A stretch of 64,000 bases of DNA from Curtobacterium flaccumfaciens. GTDB lineage: Bacteria; Actinomycetota; Actinomycetes; Actinomycetales; Microbacteriaceae. Positions 48,540-56,845 of the stretch are shown piece by piece. The number at the start of each line of letters is the position of its first letter. The stretch's first letter is position 1. The position numbers were made by a program, and so were the translations under genes. The stretch is from NCBI GenBank assembly GCA_029689965.1, contig CP121450.1, forward strand, positions 2,046,001 through 2,110,000, read 5' to 3'. A model generated the notes under the pieces. It was not told where the DNA came from. It did not search any database and saw only the letters and a program-made list of their open reading frames with translations.

Positions 48540-48620
48540 ACGATCCCTTCGCGAGTACGAGCTCGAGCAGGTTCGACGGGTGTGATCTCAGCCGCCGGTT
48601 GCGGCACCCGTGTCTCGGAC
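48540..48620 (-). ncRNA. TPP riboswitch (THI element)
   Basis: On the minus strand the conserved pieces occur in order: CGGGTGCC, CGGCTGAGATCACACCCG, TCGAACCTG and CGCGAAGGGA. These are the CUGAGA, ACCC, GAACCUG and GCGnAGGGA blocks of the thiamin pyrophosphate aptamer. The last block also serves as the ribosome binding site of thiM, 6 bases before ATG 48537. Ligand binding should hide the site and switch off translation. Confidence 0.95.
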
Positions 48621-48687
48621 GACACCGTACACGACGCGCTCCGACCTCCCGGGTCACATGACGAACGCCGTGTGAAAGGGTGATCCC

Positions 48688-49711
48688 GTGCCGCACGAAA
48701 CCCCTCCCGGACCCCCACCCGGCCCCCGCGACCCCGGCGATGCCTGGGCGGTCGGACCGGACGGCACCCGGGCGTGGGGGCGCTTCGGGGCCGCCGGGCT
48801 CCTCGTCGACGACGGCGCCGGGCGGGTGCTCCTGCAGCACCGCGTCGAGTGGAGCCACCACGGCGGGACGTGGGGCATCCCGGGCGGAGCCCGGCACCAG
48901 GGCGAAGACGCGGTCACGGGTGCGCTCCGCGAGTCGGCGGAGGAAGCGGGTGTCCCGGAGGACGGCATCGGACTGCGGCACACCGCGGTGCTGGACCTGG
49001 GGTTCTGGACTTACACGACGGTGGTGGGGCGCGCCTCCAGGCCCTTCGAGCCGGTGATCGCGGACCACGAGAGCCTGGAACTGGCGTGGGTGCCGGTCGG
49101 TGCCATCGACGAGCTGCCGCTGCACCCGGGCTTCGGGGCGTCGTGGCCCGCGCTCCGGGCGCAGCTCGAGACGACGCCGCACATCGTCGTGGACGCGGCG
49201 AACGTGGTCGGCAGTGTGCCGGACGGCTGGTGGCGGGACCGGGCCGGGCTGCGTCGCGGCTGCTGTCGTCGGTCGGGGCGCTCGCCGCGGCCGGCGTCCC
49301 CGCTGCGGAGCTGGAGCTGCCGTTCGACCGGTGGTGGCCGCGGTGGACCGTGGTGCTCGAGGGCGAGGCGCGCGGCGCGGTGCCCGTGCCCGCGCCGGGC
49401 GCCGCGCCCGCATCGGGTGCCGCGCCCGCATCGGGTGCCGGGGACGCCGCGCCCGCGCCCGGCGCCGGTTCGGGCCCGTTGAGTGGGCAGAAGACCTCGG
49501 GCGTCCGCACCCGACCCGACCACTTCTTCTCACCCGATGTCGTCCGCGCGCCCGGATCGGGGACGACGCGATCGTCGAGGCAGCACGCGCCGCCGTGGAC
49601 GCCGGGCACGGGCCGGTCGTCGTCGTGACGGCCGATCGTGCGCTCCGCGGCCGCGTCGAGGCGATCGGCGCCGCGGTGCGGGGGCCGATCTGGCTGCGCG
49701 AGCAGTTCTAG
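48688..49711 (+). CDS. NUDIX hydrolase fused to an NYN/PIN-like nuclease domain
   Basis: The N-terminal NUDIX domain holds a complete box: [20 protein letters not shown] plus EAG (Gx5Ex7REUxEExGU). From about residue 165 a second domain begins with [20 protein letters not shown], the pattern of NYN/PIN-like RNases. It resumes after one frame break (49248) as [17 protein letters not shown] and after another (near 49555) as [20 protein letters not shown]. Between lies an Ala/Pro/Gly repeat linker ([13 protein letters not shown]). It would hydrolyse a nucleoside diphosphate derivative; the second domain suggests an RNA-linked role. The stop TAG overlaps the convergent MFS stop as CTAG. Confidence 0.8.
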
Positions 49712-50940
49712 CCCGCCGACGCCGGGATGTGCTTCCGCGAGGACACCAGGATCGCCACCCACGACAGCACCCCGAGCGCGACGACGACCTCCAGGACGAG
49801 CGGCACCGCGACGACGTTCGCCACAGCGGCGATCACGGCGGGCGCCAGGAACCCGGCGTACGCCGCCGCGTAGACACCCCGGTCAGCCCGGCGAGGTCGC
49901 GGGGCCCGGCGATCCGCTGGACCTCGAGCAGCGAGGACACGAGCGCGAGCCCGATGCCCAGGCCGATCACCACGTTCGCGACGAGTCCGATCGCCACCGA
50001 CTGCAGCTGGATCGCGACGACGACCACGGCGATGCCCGTGGTCATGAGCGCCACGGCCGTCAGGAGCCCGCGCGCCGACACGAGGGAGTTCACCCGCGCG
50101 GCGAGGGGTTGCACGGCGCTCGACACCCCGAGCGCGACGACGGTCGCGGCGGTGGCGAACACGAGCCCCCACGTGCCCGTCGCCCCGGCGAGCTTCGTGG
50201 GCAGGTAGCCGTACCCGATCGCGGCCGACCCGAAGATCCAGGGCGCGGCGACGAGCACCACGCGGGTGAACCGCCGGTGTCCGGCGCTCGGCACCGCGAG
50301 CTGCTTCCACCACGGACCGGGAAGTCCTCCGTTGCGGTTCGTCTCCGGCGTGCGCCAGACGATCACGGCGAACGGGATCGCGACGCAGACGTGCACCAGG
50401 AACGGCAGGACCTCGGGATCGGCCCCCACTGCGCGATGAGCCCGGCGACGAGCGCACCCGACGCCGACCCGAGCGTGAAGGCGAGTGAGGCCCGGCGTGC
50501 TCCTGACCCGGCGTCCGCCGACGGGTCGAAGCGGCCCTGCGAGAGCCTCCTTCACCCAGCTGTTGCCGACCGCCATGGCGATGCCCACGGTGATGCCGGA
50601 GAACAGCCGGCCCGCCATCAGGAACCCGGCGCCGAGCGGCCCGAACGCCAGCAGACCGCTCCCGACCACGGCGGAGACGATCCCGGCGAGCATGAGCGGT
50701 CGGCGTCCGTGCCGGTCGGACAGCGACCCGGCGACGAGGAGCGCCGGCGCGAGCCCGAGCACGTAGACACCGAGGAAGACGTTCACGAGGAGCGACGAGT
50801 AGTGGGCGCGCTCCTCGTACATGAGGAGCAGCGGCGAGAACTGGTTGCCACCCCACGAGCACACGAACACCGCGCCCAGACGGCCACCCACGGCAGGGCG
50901 CGGACGCTGGGGACCGCGATCGAGTCGGTCCCGCGCTCAC
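49708..50940 (-). CDS. MFS transporter
   Basis: About 410 residues with 11-12 membrane segments. Motifs are VFVCSWGGNQFSPLLLMY (helix 1), GSLSDRHGRRPLMLAGIV (the A motif between helices 2 and 3) and GRLFSGITVGIAMAVGNSW. The N-terminal GTG 50940 overlaps the stop of the upstream GntR gene (GTGA), so both are co-expressed. Frame breaks near 50900, 50535, 50430 and 49875. The long helix 1 motif fits the drug/sugar MFS group of actinobacteria, but the substrate is open. Confidence 0.8.
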   Translation of the reverse strand: MSAGPTRSRSPASAPCRGWPSGRGVRVLVGWQPVLAAAPHVRGARPLLVAPRERLPRCLRARARAGAPRRRVAVRPARTPTAHARRDRLRRGRERSAGVRAARRRVPDGGPAVLRHHRGHRHGGRQQLGEGGSRRAASTRRRTPGQEHAGPHSPSRSGRRRVRSSPGSSRSGGRSRGPAVPGARLRRDPVRRDRLAHAGDEPQRRTSRSVVEAARGAERRTPAVHPRGARRRALDLRVGRDRVRLPAHEARRGDGHVGARVRHRRDRRRARGVERRATPRRAGELPRVGARAPDGRGAHDHGHRRGRRRDPAAVGGDRTRRERGDRPGHRARARVLAARGPADRRAPRPRRADRGVYAAAYAGFLAPAVIAAVANVVAVPLVLEVVVALGVLSWVAILVSSRKHIPASAG

Positions 50941-51584
50941 AGGGCACCCCGGTGCGAGGCGACGTGGGCGCGGAGGACCTCGGCGTAGCGGGCCGCGTCG
51001 CCGGCCTCGAGTGCGGCGGCGAGGGCCCGGTGGTCCTCGAGCGACGCCTGCAGCCTGTGGGCTGGAGTCGCATGAGCTGGTGTCGCAGTCGTTGCTGCCG
51101 GTCGCGCAGGGTGCGGGCGAACATGACGGCGATCGCGTTCCGCGACGCGCCGATGACGGCGCCGTGGAACTCCGCGTCCACCTCGACGAACCGGTCGACG
51201 TCGCCGGTCGCGACCGCCTGCGCCTGCTCCGCGAGCATGGCCTGGAGGCTCGGGGTGACGTCCGCCACGCGGCCGTCCGTGACGACGCGGGTCGCGGCCG
51301 TCGACTCGATGGCCTCCCGCATCTCGAGCACGTCGGCGGCCTCGTTCGGGACATCGGCCGGACGACGGCGCCCTTCCGGGACTCGAGGGTGAGCAGGTCC
51401 TCGGCGGCCAGGCGCAGGAACGCCTCGTGCACGGGTGTCCGGGACACGCCGATCTCCTGGCAGAGGGCGTTCTCGCTGATCGCGGTTCCGCCCGGGAGGT
51501 CCCCTCGGATGATCGCGCGCTTCACGTGTTCGTACGCGCGGTCGGACGCGGCTGGGACGGTCGTCGGGTGCCCGGGATGCTCAC
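50937..51584 (-). CDS. GntR-family (FCD) regulator coupled to the MFS gene
   Basis: The winged helix-turn-helix reads AYEHVKRAIIRGDLPGGTAI and VSRTPVHEAFLRLAAEDLLT. The FCD ligand domain begins MREAIESTAATRVV and contains VDRFVEVDAEFHGAVIGAS and LRDRQQRLRHQLMRLQ; Zn-type His/Asp residues fit. I chose GTG 51584 (with an indel near 51570) because the palindrome 51601-51614 then lies in the promoter; the in-frame alternative is ATG 51639. Other breaks near 51355 and 51055. The stop overlaps the MFS start. Confidence 0.75.
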
Positions 51585-51600
51585 GGGAGCCGAGACTACT

Positions 51601-51614
51601 CCTTGCATGCAAGG
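51601..51614. promoter_or_regulatory. Perfect 14-base palindrome, probable GntR operator
   Basis: CCTTGCATGCAAGG is a perfect palindrome, followed at 51615 by a second partial GTGCATGCA. It lies between the GntR start and the divergent gene at 51735, as an autoregulatory operator should. Confidence 0.6.
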
Positions 51615-51734
51615 GTGCATGCAGAGTCGGTGACGTCATGTTGCTGTGCGCAACCCGTGCAAGTGAGGACATGCGCGGTCGTCACGGATACGCTGGCCAC
51701 CACGTCAACGGAGACGTACCAACAGGAGGTTCCG

Positions 51735-52479
51735 ATGGAGCGGATCACCAGGGCCGACGATCGCGTGCACCGCCCGGCAGGGCCGTGGACGCCGACCGTG
51801 CACCGGCTGCTCGCCCACCTGCACGAACAGGGGTTCGTCGCGGCGCCGGAGCCGATCGAGCACGGGACACGCTCGAGACGGTGTCCTTCGTGCCGGGGAC
51901 CGCGGGGAGTACCCGTGGAGCGCCGACGTCGCGAGCGAGGCCGCCCTCGTCACCAGTGCTCGCCTGCTGCGGCACTACCACGACGCCGCCGCCACCTTCC
52001 CGCGCGACGAGGCTCGCGACGTGTGGTCCCAGGCCGACCGCCTGCCCGTCGAGACGATCGTGCACGGCGACTTCGCTCCCTACAACTGCGTCTACGACGG
52101 TGTCGCCGCCGTCGGGCTGATCGACTTCGACACCGCCCACCCCGGGCCGCGGGTCTGGGACGTCGCCAGCGCCGTGTACCGGTTCGCGCCGTTCACGACC
52201 GGCGCCGTCGAGGGGTCGACCGCGCCGTCCCTCGACGAACGGCTCGACCGTGCGGCGGAGTTCTGCCGCGCCTACGAGCTCGACGCCCGGTCGCGCGGGC
52301 TGCTCGCCGAGACCATGACCGCATCGCTGGTCGCCCTCGTGACCACGATCGAGACCGAGGCCGCCGCCGGCAACCCGAAGTTCGTGAGCGACCTCGCGCA
52401 CGGGCACGCCGAGCTCTACCGCGCCGACGTCGCGTACATCGAGCAGCACGCCGAGGACATCACGGCCGCCGTCGCCTGA
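51735..52479 (+). CDS. Aminoglycoside-phosphotransferase-fold kinase
   Basis: About 248 residues that start MERITRADDRVHRPAG behind AGGAGG. The catalytic loop is VHGDFAPYNCVYD and the metal site is LIDFDTAHPGPRVWDVASAV, the Brenner motif and DFD-like site of the APH/choline-kinase fold. The family phosphorylates many small hydroxyl compounds; nothing points to antibiotic resistance. Frame breaks near 51872 and 51910. It lies divergent from the GntR/MFS pair and ends 21 bases before the next gene. Confidence 0.8.
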
Positions 52480-52500
52480 CCACGCAGGACGGGTGACGGC

Positions 52501-53576
52501 ATGACGACCACGCCGGCGCGGGTCCGCGCGATGCGCCTCGCCGCGCAGGGCATCGCCGTGCCGGGGCTCCGTCCCACCGCGGCCGTCGAGCACATGCTCG
52601 CCGTCCAGGGGCAGGACCTCGGGCAGGTGCTCTGGGCCATCGGGGTCCGGTCTCCAGGGTCGACGCGCGCCGATGTCCGCGCCGCATTCGACCGAGGTGA
52701 GCTCGTCCGCTCGTGGCCGATGCGCGGCACCCTGCACGCGATGCGGCCCGACGACCTGCGGCTGCTGCTCTCCCTGACCGCCGAGCGGACCATCCGCGCC
52801 ATCGCCCGTCGCGCGGCGGACCTCGGCGTCGACGACGCCGTGCTCGCCCGCGCCCGGGACGTCACGGTCGGGACGCTGTCCGGCGGCCGGTCCCTCGTCC
52901 GCGACGAGCTGTTCGCTGCGTACCGGGGTGCGGGCCTCGACCCGGCGGGCGGCCGCGGGTACCACGTGCTGCTCCGTCTGGCGCAGGAGGGGATGATCGC
53001 CTGGGGTCCCACCGCCAGGGTCGGGCAGGGGTCGTGCTGCTCGACGAGTGGGCTCCGGCGCGGGCGGAGCCACCGGACCGCGACGACGCCCTGGGCCGGG
53101 TGCTCGTGGGGTACCTGCGCGGACGCGGTCCGGCGACCGAGACCGACGCCGCGGCGTGGACGAAACTCCCGCTCGCCGACGTCCGCCGGGCCCGGGCCGC
53201 CGCCGGGGACGCCGTGGAGGGGCTCGGCGAGGGACTCCTGGCGCTCGCCGACCGTCCGGCCACCGGGGGTACACCGATCGGGCACCTGCTGCCGGGGTTC
53301 GACGAGTACCTGCTCGGGTACGCCGACCGCTCCGCCCAGCTCGACCCCGCCCACGCGGATCGTGTCGTGCCCGGCGGCAACGGCATGTTCCTCCCGATGG
53401 CCGTGGTCCGTGGACGGGTGGTCGGCACCTGGGCACGATCGGAGCGCTCCCGGGACGTCCGGGTCACGGTGACGCCGTTCGCACCGCTCGACCCCGCTGC
53501 GACCCGCGCCCTCGAGACGGCGGCCGCGCGCTACGGCGCGTTCCTCGCCGCACCCGTGACGTTCTCCGTGGCCTGA
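52501..53576 (+). CDS. Winged-helix DNA-binding protein (HTH_42/AlkZ-like)
   Basis: About 357 residues in the family of winged-helix proteins that includes the DNA glycosylases AlkZ and AlkX. It shows RAMRLAAQGIAVPGLRPTAA and HMLAVQGQDLGQVLWAIGVR at the N-terminus (the QxQ region), SWPMRGTLHAMRPDDL in the middle, and ending LLPGFDEYLLGYADRS. One frame break near 53028. In the glycosylases the catalytic Gln-x-Gln lies in the AVQGQD segment, and both Gln are present here. Repair of alkylated or cross-linked bases is plausible but not shown. Confidence 0.75.
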
Positions 53577-53615
53577 CCGGCGCGAGACCCCGCTCACGCC
53601 GCGAGACGCCGCCCC

Positions 53616-53727
53616 GATCGCGGGACGCTGCCCCGATCGCGGGACGCTGCCCCGATCGCGGGACGCTGCCCCGATCGCGGGACGCTGCCCGATCGCGGGA
53701 CGCTGCCCCGATCGCGGGACGCCGCCC
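53616..53727. repeat. Six tandem copies of a 19-base repeat
   Basis: The unit GATCGCGGGACGCTGCCCC is repeated at 53616, 53635, 53654, 53673, 53691 and 53710; units 4 and 6 are 18 bases. A GATCCCGCGG remnant follows. It lies in the 280-base gap between two plus-strand genes. Confidence 0.95.
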
Positions 53728-53856
53728 GATCCCGCGGTGTCTCGCCGGACCTGCGCTGTCTCGGCACCAGCGCGGTGTGGCACCAGCCGCCGCCCAGGCA
53801 TCACGCAGCCCCCGCGCGGCGGACTCCGACGCTCCCTCGGGTAGTGTCGCAGCGCC

Positions 53857-54803
53857 ATGACCGACAGCCCGGCCGACGCCACCCCGTACGAAGTCCTCGG
53901 CGTCCCCGCCACCGCGGACGACGACGAACTGCGCCGTGCCTACCGCCGGGCGGCCCGCGAATCCCACCCGGACCTCGGTGGCGACGCCCGCCGCTTCCGT
54001 CTGGTGCAGATCGCCTGGGAACGCGTCGGCACCCCCGCCGCGCGCCGCGCCTACGACGCGGGTTCCCGGGGACCGAGCGGGCAGAGCGCGTCCGGTCCGT
54101 CCGGTTCCTCGGCCTGGGCCCGCGCCGCCGGGCGAGACGCCTACGCACCTCCGGCAGCGCGTCGCGATTCACGGCCCCGGGCCCGGTCCCACGGACACCC
54201 CGGCGGTCGGTCGCGCGAGGTCTTCCTGCACGCCGAACGCGAGTGGGTCGGCCTGGGCGACCCGATCGAGGACCCGTACGACCCCACGCTCATCCGGTCC
54301 GCGCCGCGACACATCCGCCGGCTGCTGGCCGAGGCCCTCGCCGAGGAGGCGACCGCGTTGATCGTCGCCGAGATGGGCATCGGGGTGACCGTCTGGCACG
54401 ACCTCGATGCCGGCGCCGAGGGCAAGCTCGACCATGCCGTCCTCACCCCGAGCGGGCTGTGGGCGATCGAGTCGATCGACTGGGGAGCTCCGGTGCGGAT
54501 CGAGCACGGCGAGATCGTGGGGAGACCCTCGCACCGGGTGAGCGTCCCGTGAAGGAGCTCGTGCGGGCCGCCCGCGCCGTGCAGAAGCAGACGCGCGTCC
54601 GGTTCACCGGCCGGTCGCTCGTCGTACCGGACACCGCTGTCGACGAGGACGTGCAGCTCGTCGGCTCGCCCCGGAAGCCGACCGCGCTCGTCGTCCGGCG
54701 CAGTGCGCTCGGCCAGGTGCTGAACGGCGTGTGGTCGCCGGAGGGCAACGTCGACGTGTTCGAGGTCCGCGATCGGCTGCAGCAGACCGTCCGCTTCGTC
54801 TGA
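53857..54803 (+). CDS. J-domain protein with NERD-like nuclease-related domain
   Basis: About 315 residues. The N-terminal J domain reads TPYEVLGVPATADDDELRRA and ESHPDLGG, with the HPD motif for DnaK contact. A disordered Ser/Gly/Ala linker follows. Then comes a domain containing TLIRSAPRHIRRLLAEALAE, GIGVTVWHDLDAGAEGKLD and HAVLTPSGLWAIESIDWG, the pattern of a NERD (nuclease-related) fold. After one frame break near 54520 it continues VKELVRAARAVQKQTRVRF. A J domain on NERD would recruit DnaK to a DNA- or RNA-related site. The fusion is uncommon. Confidence 0.75.
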
Positions 54804-54833
54804 CGACCCGTCCGCAGCAGCCCCGGACGGACG

Positions 54834-55196
54834 TCAGTAGCCGCGGAGCTTCTCGAGGTCGCGGCGCTCCCGCTTGCTCGGGCGGCCGGCACCTCGGTCG
54901 CGCATCGGTACGAACCCGGCTTCCTCCTTCGGGAGCCGTGGCGGGGTCTTGTCCTCGAAGTGCTTGGCCGCCTCCGGCGCACTCGTCCGCTTGAGGATGA
55001 TCCCGGTGACGACGACGATCCGGTCGAAGCCGTTCTGCCGGACCCGGACCTCGTCCCCGGGGCCGATCGGCTGCGCGGGTTTCGCGCGCTCCCCGTTCAC
55101 CCGGACATGGCCGGCCTTGCACGCGGCGGTCGCGGCGGAGCGGGTCTTCGTGATCCGCACCGCCCAGATCCAGCTGTCCACGCGCGCCTTGGCCAT
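54834..55196 (-). CDS. RNA-binding S4-domain protein (Hsp15/HslR-like)
   Basis: This 120-residue protein has an N-terminal S4 domain (RVDSWIWAVRITKTRSAATA, CKAGHVRVNGERAKPAQPIG and VRVRQNGFDRIVVV) and a basic C-terminal tail. It resembles E. coli Hsp15, which binds 50S subunits carrying stalled nascent chains, and actinobacterial homologues. It may rescue ribosomes under heat stress. The frame is intact. It is convergent with the J-domain gene. Confidence 0.9.
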   Translation of the reverse strand: MAKARVDSWIWAVRITKTRSAATAACKAGHVRVNGERAKPAQPIGPGDEVRVRQNGFDRIVVVTGIILKRTSAPEAAKHFEDKTPPRLPKEEAGFVPMRDRGAGRPSKRERRDLEKLRGY

Positions 55197-55229
55197 CCCC
55201 TCACTCTAGGCGCGCCCTACGCTGGGGAC

Positions 55230-55486
55230 GTGACAGAGAGCGGGCAGGACGCGTTGGCCCGCGCGCTCGCCCTCGGGGTGCTGCGGGACGCCGCGGTCGG
55301 GGATCGCCTGGTCGTCCGAGCCCACCACGGCGAGGGAGCGCGGGACGCCCTCGGGTCCTCGTCGTCCGGACTGCGTCGTCCGTGACGATCGACACCCGCC
55401 GCGGGCCCGTCGAGGTCCCGCTGGCCGACGTCGTCGCCGCGAAGCCCGTCCCGCCGCCGCCCGCGCCACGCCCACGCCGCCCCTGA
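55230..55486 (+). CDS. Small SH3-like protein, N-terminal domain of putative acetyltransferase family
   Basis: About 85 residues. GTG 55230 follows CTGGGGA. The N-terminal part reads ARALALGVLRDAAVGDRLVV. After one frame break near 55350 it continues RTASSVTIDTRRGPVEVPLA and DVVAAKPVPPPP. The block VEVPLADVVAAKPVPPPPAP is a hallmark I know from actinobacterial small 'putative acetyltransferase' proteins, which contain the SH3-like domain of Rv0428c-type enzymes. No GNAT domain follows here, so the function is unknown. Confidence 0.65.
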
Positions 55487-55499
55487 CCGAGACCGCGCC

Positions 55500-55605
55500 G
55501 CGACCTCGCACCGTGCGACCCGGCGCCGACACCGTGCGAGGTCCCGCGCGCTGTGCGAGGCCGCGCGGGTCCCACGGTGCGCGGAACCTCGCACACTGCC
55601 GCGCC
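55500..55605. repeat. Cluster of GTGCGAG/CTCGCAC repeats
   Basis: At least five copies of GTGCGAG or its complement in 105 bases. The part 55570-55602 matches 10136-10168 at about 29 of 33 positions (core ACCTCGCACACTG). The element is thus dispersed: both copies lie between genes. Confidence 0.7.
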
Positions 55606-55688
55606 GCCCGCCGCGCGTGCCGCGCCCGTCCGCCCGCGCCCGGCGAGCCGCCGCCTCGCCCGCCCCACCCCCGACGTAGCCTCGTGCC

Positions 55689-56845
55689 ATGGCAGTCCCC
55701 GTCCCGCTCGGCACCGAGGACCGCACCGCCCGCCTGACCCTCCGCCGCCCCGACGCGTGGCGCCGCGAGGACTCGGCCCAGGCGGACCTGCGCGTCACCG
55801 GCGACGACGTCGTGCTCACCGTCCGCTCCCGTCCGAGCGACCGGACCATCGCCGAGGAGCACACGAGCCTGCTCGAACGCCTCCCCGGCTCGGTCGAGGG
55901 ACTGCGGCTCATCGGCTCCGACCCGTGGACCGCCACGGGAGCCCCGGCGCGCCTGGTCGAGTACGTCCGCCCGACGAGGGCGGTGACGTCGTGGGCGCCC
56001 ACCTGCTGTTCGTCACCGGCAGGCACCGCGTGGACCTGACCGTCGAGCGGCCGCTGGCGCGCATGCTCGCCTCCGACGACCTCGTGTTCGCCGTCCTCGA
56101 TACGGTCCGGGCGACCGAGCCCGCACCGTCACGGGTGCAGCGCGAGCTCGAGGACCTGCCGGTCGCCGCTCCCGCCCCGACGATCGACGGCCCGCACCTC
56201 GGTCCGGAGGCGCTCACGACCCTCCGCAGCCTCGCCGGCCGCCGCTGGAACCCCGCCCTCCTCCGCAGCCCCGCGGGCCGGGAGCTCATCGAGACCGGCC
56301 TCGTTGGCCGCCTCGGCACGCTGCCCGAGTCCACCCAGACGCTCCTCGGCCCCTGGGAGGGCGATGCCCGACCCGTCACGCTGGAACAGCGGCTGCCCGA
56401 CGGTCGCACCACGCGCCTCCAGGCCTGGTCGGAGACCGTCGTCGACGGGACGGACGAGGACGGCGCGGTGGTCACCGGGCTGCCGGTCGAGCGCGTGGTC
56501 GCGGTGATGGCCGGGAGGCTCGGCATCGGTCCGGCATGGACCTTCCCGTTCCGCACGGGGTCGCTCCGGGCGGACCTGCTCGGGCGGCGCACCGGCGGAG
56601 CGGAGGACGCTCCGGACCTGCCGGCGGCGATCGCCGAGGCGGACCCGCGGCTCGCGCGCTTCTGGGCTGCGCCGTGGACGGTGTCGTCGCTGCGGCGGCC
56701 CGGCAAGCCGAACCCGATCGTCGTGGTGCACGCCGAGGGGCAGGGCTTCGCGCGCGTCGGACGCACGGAAGCCGGGGAGACCGCCTTCTCGACGGACTCC
56801 CCAGCCAACGTGTACCGCTCGGTGGTGCGGGCGCTCCTGGGTTAG
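55689..56845 (+). CDS. Conserved-looking protein of unknown function
   Basis: About 385 residues. It begins MAVPVPLGTEDRTARLTLRR and the first half reads as an alternating beta-strand domain (VVLTVRSRPSDRTIAEEHTS). After one frame break near 55975 it goes on GAHLLFVTGRHRVDLTVER and a helical part, then RWNPALLRSPAGRELIETGL and WTVSSLRRPGKPNPIVVVHA. It has no signal peptide or membrane helix. The first half loosely resembles the PsbP/DcrB-like fold seen in actinobacterial DUF1795 proteins; this is only an impression. The stop TAG overlaps the convergent HtrA stop. Confidence 0.55.

Noticed and set aside
45598-49533. A 1311-codon minus-strand frame
   Set aside because: Only the parts inside thiM and thiE are real; the rest crosses other genes in the wrong frame and the NUDIX gene in antisense.
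51735-52479. Aminoglycoside-resistance gene
   Set aside because: The APH fold is shared by many small-molecule kinases; no resistance subfamily motif.
53616-53727. CRISPR array
   Set aside because: The 19-base units are directly adjacent without spacers, and no cas gene is near.
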